Origin: Streptomyces albireticuli
Lineage (GTDB): Bacteria; Actinomycetota; Actinomycetes; Streptomycetales; Streptomycetaceae
Assembly: GCF_021228125.1 (NCBI RefSeq)
Contig: NZ_JAJQQS010000024.1
Span: 61,513-125,512, forward strand
Direction of reading: 5' to 3'
DNA length: 64,000 nucleotides
Part shown: piece after piece, positions 60,762 through 64,000 of the stretch
Layout of the letters: the number at the start of each line of letters is the position of its first letter
How positions within the stretch are numbered: position 1 is the first letter of the stretch
Notes under the pieces: generated by a model
Seen by the model: only the letters and a program-made list of their open reading frames with translations
The model's database searches: none
Told to the model about the DNA's origin: nothing
Program-made: the position numbers and the translations under genes

Positions 60762-63383
60762 TCACTTTGCGTCGCGCTTGCTGGTCCATCGCATGCCGAG
60801 GGCGTCGAGGTCTGCACGGCGTTGTGCGGTGAGCTTGTCGGCCCGTTTTCTGATGTTGTCGAGGACCATGCCGAGCTTGATGGCCACAGGCATCTCAGTG
60901 CCCCCCTGACCCTCTGTCGGGCCGTCTGCGGGCGCCAGGTGTTCGACATGCTTCCGGGGTACGTTGAGGTGGCCTTCGCGGGCGTGGTACTGCTGTGCGG
61001 CGCGGAGGTTGAGGGCCCATTTGTCGTCCTGTGTGCGTTTTACGGGCCGTTCGTGTTCCTCGGCCGGCGTGAGGTGAAGGACGTTTTCGAGGAGCCATTG
61101 CTGGACGGGCGTGAGGCTGTCCCAGCCGAGTCGGCAGGCTGTTGCCCAGCGTCCGAGGTCTTCGCCCTGTACGATCACCTCACCCGCCGTTGCTGGCACG
61201 GTCCCGCCGCCTTGGACGTGGGCTTGGGTGAGGCGGAAGTGGCGTTGCCATCCGGTGTCCCAGGCGGGGCACCAGCCTGCGTCGATCTCCTCGAGCAGCT
61301 CACGTCGTTCCTCGGTGAGGGCTTTGGCGCTGGATCCGGTGGGGAGGCCGGCCTCACGGCGCTCGCCGATGGTGTCCGCGAGCCGGGCGGCGGTTCGTAG
61401 ATTCTTCGCCCAGGTCCCGACCGGGTACCCGTCCCAGACGGCGGTGGCGGGCGGGAGGAAATGCCCGTGAACAGCAGCCCATGCTCGGGCGGCTGTCAGC
61501 CCTTCTGCGAACGCGACGTCCTGGTGGGACCAGACCATTCCCAGCCGGTCGAGTTCCTCGACCCGTGTCCTGTCGAGATTGCCGGGGTTGGCGAATTTCC
61601 GCTGGTCGGTCAGCCATGTCCCGAGCGGGAACCCCGCAGGCTTCCACTCGGCGGGGGTGATGTACCCGTAGGGCACGCGCAGCTGCTGCGCCCCTGTTTC
61701 GGTGATCCAGCGGGTGGCGGCTTCGATGCCGCGGCGCCAGAAGGCCGTCTCGGGGTTGATGACCCGTAGCCGGATGAACTGTGCCAGGACCGCCGGGTCC
61801 CTGGGGGTGGAGAACTTCAGCAGTTCCCGTGCCAGCCTGCTCGGGCCCGCTTCACCACCAGCGACCAGCTGAGCGGCCGGACTCTCGACGGCCTCCTCGG
61901 TGTCTTCGTCCGCTTGGCCGGCCGGTCCGGTGTCGCTGTCACCCGCGTGAGGGGTTCCGGCGTCCTCACGCGCCCGCCGGGTCGGATAATTGCCGCTGCG
62001 CCGCCTGGGGTCGGCGAGAGCCTCGATCGTATCGGTGTCGTGCGCGCGCAGCGCCCCGAGGACCTTCGCGAGGGTCGCGTACCCGTCCGACGTCAGGAGA
62101 TCGCTTGGTTTCTCGCCGGGAGCGAGGAATACTGGAACGATCAGTGACGCGATTTTCCCTTCTCCGGGACGGATGCGGAGTGCGCGTCCGACCATTTGCA
62201 CGATGTCAACCATTGACCCTCGTGCGTCGCAAAAGGCGACGGAATCGCAATTTGCTGTGTCGACCCCTTCCCCGAGTACACGGACGGAGCTGAGCACGCG
62301 CAGCGCGGCCGGCTGGGGTTCGTCGCCGGGGCCGCCCTCGAGGACGTCGGAGGCGAACTCCTCCAGCACCGCCCGGCGGTGGCGGGGCGGGTGCTCGCCG
62401 TAGAGCCAGTCCGCCCACACGCGGTCCGGCCGCGGGAACCGGCCCGGCTCCTCCTCCCACGCCTTCCACGCCGCCCCCACAAAGCCGCCAGCCATGGCCT
62501 CGGCCTCGCTGATCTTGCTGTGGAACGCCAGAACCTTCCGCAGCCGCTCCTGCATCGCGGCTGTCAGCACACCGGTTTGCAGGGCGGCGAGCCTGGCGCC
62601 GCGTACCGCGTCCGAGCCGAAGTCCCCCTCCAGATGGGCCTCGTGCAGCTCAGGATCAGCAATGTCAACGCATACCACTTGATAGGGGGCAACCAGCCCG
62701 CGGCTGATGGCCTCGGACAGGCCCAGCTTGAATGCCACGGGCCCGTAGATGGGGGAGTCGGGGTCCATGCTTGCGACCAGCTGCGGCGTGCCGTCACGGC
62801 TGCCCTCGGCGGCTTCCCAGATGCGGGGTGTGGCGGTCATGTAGAGGCGGCGGGCTGCGGGGATCTTGGTCTGGTCGTGTACGGCGGCCCACGGCCTTCC
62901 GGCGTCCCCGCTGGTGCGGTGGGCTTCATCGACGACCATGAGGTCCCATACGGCCAGGCCCTGAGCGTGGGCGCGCTGGAGAACGCGGCGGCCGACGGAG
63001 GCGTAGGTGGCGAATACCGTCACCCGGTCCAGGCCGCGCGTCCATTCCACGAGCTCGGCTGGGTCTGTGGTGCAGGGCATGCCGTCGGAGTCCTCGGGCC
63101 GCAGGCGGCACACCCCCAGCATGGGCCCCGTGCGGCCGCCTTCCCGCCAGGCGGCCGCGGTCTGTGTCAGCAGGCCCAGCGTCGGGACCAGGACCAGCAC
63201 TCGCCTCGCACCGAGTTTCTGGGCGGCCTCGGTGGCGATGAGTGTCTTGCCTGAGCCAGTGGCGGCGATGACCTGGGTCCGCAGTCCCTCGGCGGGCATG
63301 TGTCCGTCGGCGGGTGTCTGCAGGGCCCTCAGGACGGCGTCGACTGCTTCTACTTGATGGGGGAACAGTTCTTTGCCCGACAT
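60762..63383 (-). CDS. ttrA: Telomeric DEAH-type helicase, TtrA-like
   Basis: An 873-residue superfamily 2 helicase. Walker A is ATGSGKT (residues 41-47), DEAH at 152-155, motif III TATPR, and motif VI QMVGRALRIR. After a linker (about 480-560) come four helicase-associated (HA) repeats with the W-x-x-L/I...GYPVGTWAKNLR pattern, which probably bind DNA. TtrA-like helicases are the terminal genes of Streptomyces linear chromosomes and plasmids and are linked to end transfer and conjugation. It is transcribed away from the end, and its start codon is 0.4 kb from the hairpin array. AAGGAG sets the ATG at 63383. Confidence 0.9.
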   Translation of the reverse strand: MSGKELFPHQVEAVDAVLRALQTPADGHMPAEGLRTQVIAATGSGKTLIATEAAQKLGARRVLVLVPTLGLLTQTAAAWREGGRTGPMLGVCRLRPEDSDGMPCTTDPAELVEWTRGLDRVTVFATYASVGRRVLQRAHAQGLAVWDLMVVDEAHRTSGDAGRPWAAVHDQTKIPAARRLYMTATPRIWEAAEGSRDGTPQLVASMDPDSPIYGPVAFKLGLSEAISRGLVAPYQVVCVDIADPELHEAHLEGDFGSDAVRGARLAALQTGVLTAAMQERLRKVLAFHSKISEAEAMAGGFVGAAWKAWEEEPGRFPRPDRVWADWLYGEHPPRHRRAVLEEFASDVLEGGPGDEPQPAALRVLSSVRVLGEGVDTANCDSVAFCDARGSMVDIVQMVGRALRIRPGEGKIASLIVPVFLAPGEKPSDLLTSDGYATLAKVLGALRAHDTDTIEALADPRRRSGNYPTRRAREDAGTPHAGDSDTGPAGQADEDTEEAVESPAAQLVAGGEAGPSRLARELLKFSTPRDPAVLAQFIRLRVINPETAFWRRGIEAATRWITETGAQQLRVPYGYITPAEWKPAGFPLGTWLTDQRKFANPGNLDRTRVEELDRLGMVWSHQDVAFAEGLTAARAWAAVHGHFLPPATAVWDGYPVGTWAKNLRTAARLADTIGERREAGLPTGSSAKALTEERRELLEEIDAGWCPAWDTGWQRHFRLTQAHVQGGGTVPATAGEVIVQGEDLGRWATACRLGWDSLTPVQQWLLENVLHLTPAEEHERPVKRTQDDKWALNLRAAQQYHAREGHLNVPRKHVEHLAPADGPTEGQGGTEMPVAIKLGMVLDNIRKRADKLTAQRRADLDALGMRWTSKRDAK

Positions 63384-63789
63384 TCTTTTCTCCTTTCCAA
63401 CCGATACTCTGCTCTGGTTGGCGCACGCTTTGATAGGCTGTTGGATCTGGGTTGTAATTCGAATTGCCGGGGATCTGAAGAGGCTGAGTGCAGGCAATTC
63501 ATGGCCGTTTATTGAGTTGCCTGTTTCCTTCGACGGACCCCGTCCCTGCAATGTGCCGGGGGTGGCCTGTCTCTCCATAAGCTAGCGGCCTAGCAAAGAT
63601 GACGCACCTGGGTCATAGGAACTGTTCGGAACTGACCGATCCTGCCAGGGTGATCTCAAATCCCAGGGCGGCCGAGCCCTCGCTACTCGAGTGACGGACC
63701 GTTCGGGAGCCCGGGACGCCGGCCAGGGCATGCCCCTATGAACCCCCGTCACGATGCGGCACCAACTCCGGCCCCTTGCCAGCCTTGAG
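63384..63789. other. Subterminal region and ttrA promoter
   Basis: No gene seen. An AT-richer stretch (63385-63540) lies just upstream of the helicase start and should hold its promoter. Beyond 63600 the sequence carries several short dyads that lead into the terminal palindrome array. Confidence 0.6.
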
Positions 63790-63969
63790 GACCGCGCGGA
63801 GCGCGGTCCGCCGGCCGGATCGCGGAGCGATCCGAGCCCGAGGCCAACGGAGTTGGCCTTCCGGGCCACGGAGTGGCCCGGAACCCCGGGACGGAGTCCC
63901 GGAACACCGCACGGAGTGCGGTGCGTCTTCCGCCGCGTAGCGGCGGCGCGTCGTGTCTGCGGAGCAGAC
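63790..63969. repeat. Telomere-like array of eight palindromes with GGA or GTA loops
   Basis: Eight perfect short inverted repeats follow one another: 63790-63808, 63816-63834, 63841-63859, 63859-63883, 63886-63902, 63905-63923, 63930-63946 and 63955-63969. Arms are 6-11 bp; seven loops are GGA and one is GTA. Streptomyces telomeres carry such tightly packed palindromes whose trinucleotide loops close by a sheared G-A pair, giving stable hairpins on the 3' overhang. Position next to a TtrA-type helicase supports telomere identity. The true end may lie in or just beyond the last 30 bases of the window. Confidence 0.88.
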
Positions 63970-64000
63970 CGCGCGACCGGAAGAGCGTACTGGCGGGACA

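Noticed and set aside
63790..63969. CRISPR array or REP cluster
   Set aside because: Units differ in sequence and are palindromes with 3-base loops rather than direct repeats with spacers; telomere is the better fit. No CRISPR array is seen elsewhere.

Overview
The window is high-GC actinobacterial DNA with the habits of Streptomyces: strong third-position GC, many GTG starts, AAGGAG-type ribosome sites, secreted small proteins, a SARP regulator, many TetR/LysR/LuxR/MerR regulators, and one rare TTA codon. It looks like the outer arm of a linear replicon (chromosome end or linear plasmid). Three independent signs support this: a divergent tap-tpg telomere-replication gene pair (22.0-24.2 kb), a telomeric TtrA-type helicase as the last gene (60.8-63.4 kb), and a packed array of eight short palindromes with GGA or GTA loops in the last 200 bases (63.79-63.97 kb), which is the typical look of a Streptomyces telomere.

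Layout. 0-3 kb: acetyltransferase, then a LysR regulator divergent from an alpha/beta hydrolase with a clean T-N11-A operator. 3.0-5.0 kb: a tandem set of Y RNA-like elements, two carrying a circularly permuted tRNA-like module, directly upstream of a Ro60 orthologue (rsr). 5.3-17 kb: mixed metabolic and regulatory genes, small secreted proteins, a three-gene SnoaL/TetR/SDR operon behind a 33-bp operator, a TAT-exported agmatine deiminase-like lipoprotein divergent from a TetR regulator across a 28-bp palindrome, and a P450. 17-21 kb: a large SARP/NB-ARC regulator whose 3' end carries three 11-bp direct repeats, probably its own binding site, in front of a small secreted protein gene; this 120-bp block recurs at 28.2 kb. 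21.7-24.2 kb: leaderless XRE gene, tap and tpg. 24.5-36 kb: MerR/TipA regulator, a NADAR fusion, a degraded AsnC/MFS junction, a second SARP-site-linked secreted protein, and a LysR-controlled acetoacetate decarboxylase / hydroxyacyl-CoA dehydrogenase / CoA-transferase operon.

36.7-46.1 kb: a compact minus-strand biosynthetic operon: ACP, FabF-type ketosynthase, FabH-type enzyme with an altered triad, VOC protein, ThDP-dependent enzyme (frameshifted), SDR, methyltransferase (frameshifted) and, after a gap, an MMPL exporter. I do not recognise the product. 46.1-51.4 kb: a graveyard of fragments (DUF6233-like, contractile-injection sheath, helicase-associated domains) around a FUSC-type membrane protein. 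51.4-56.2 kb: a complete lasso peptide cluster (precursor, cyclase, RRE, leader peptidase, ABC transporter) with a 17-residue predicted core. 56.2-57.7 kb: another mosaic of truncated genes. 57.7-60.7 kb: TetR plus SDR sharing an operator, and a frameshifted beta-lactamase-family hydrolase. 60.8-64.0 kb: telomeric helicase and telomere.

Telomeric helicase-like fragments occur at three internal places as well as at the end, all on the same strand, suggesting repeated reworking of this arm. Several apparent frameshifts fall in or beside short homopolymers, so assembly error must be separated from real decay before calling those genes dead.
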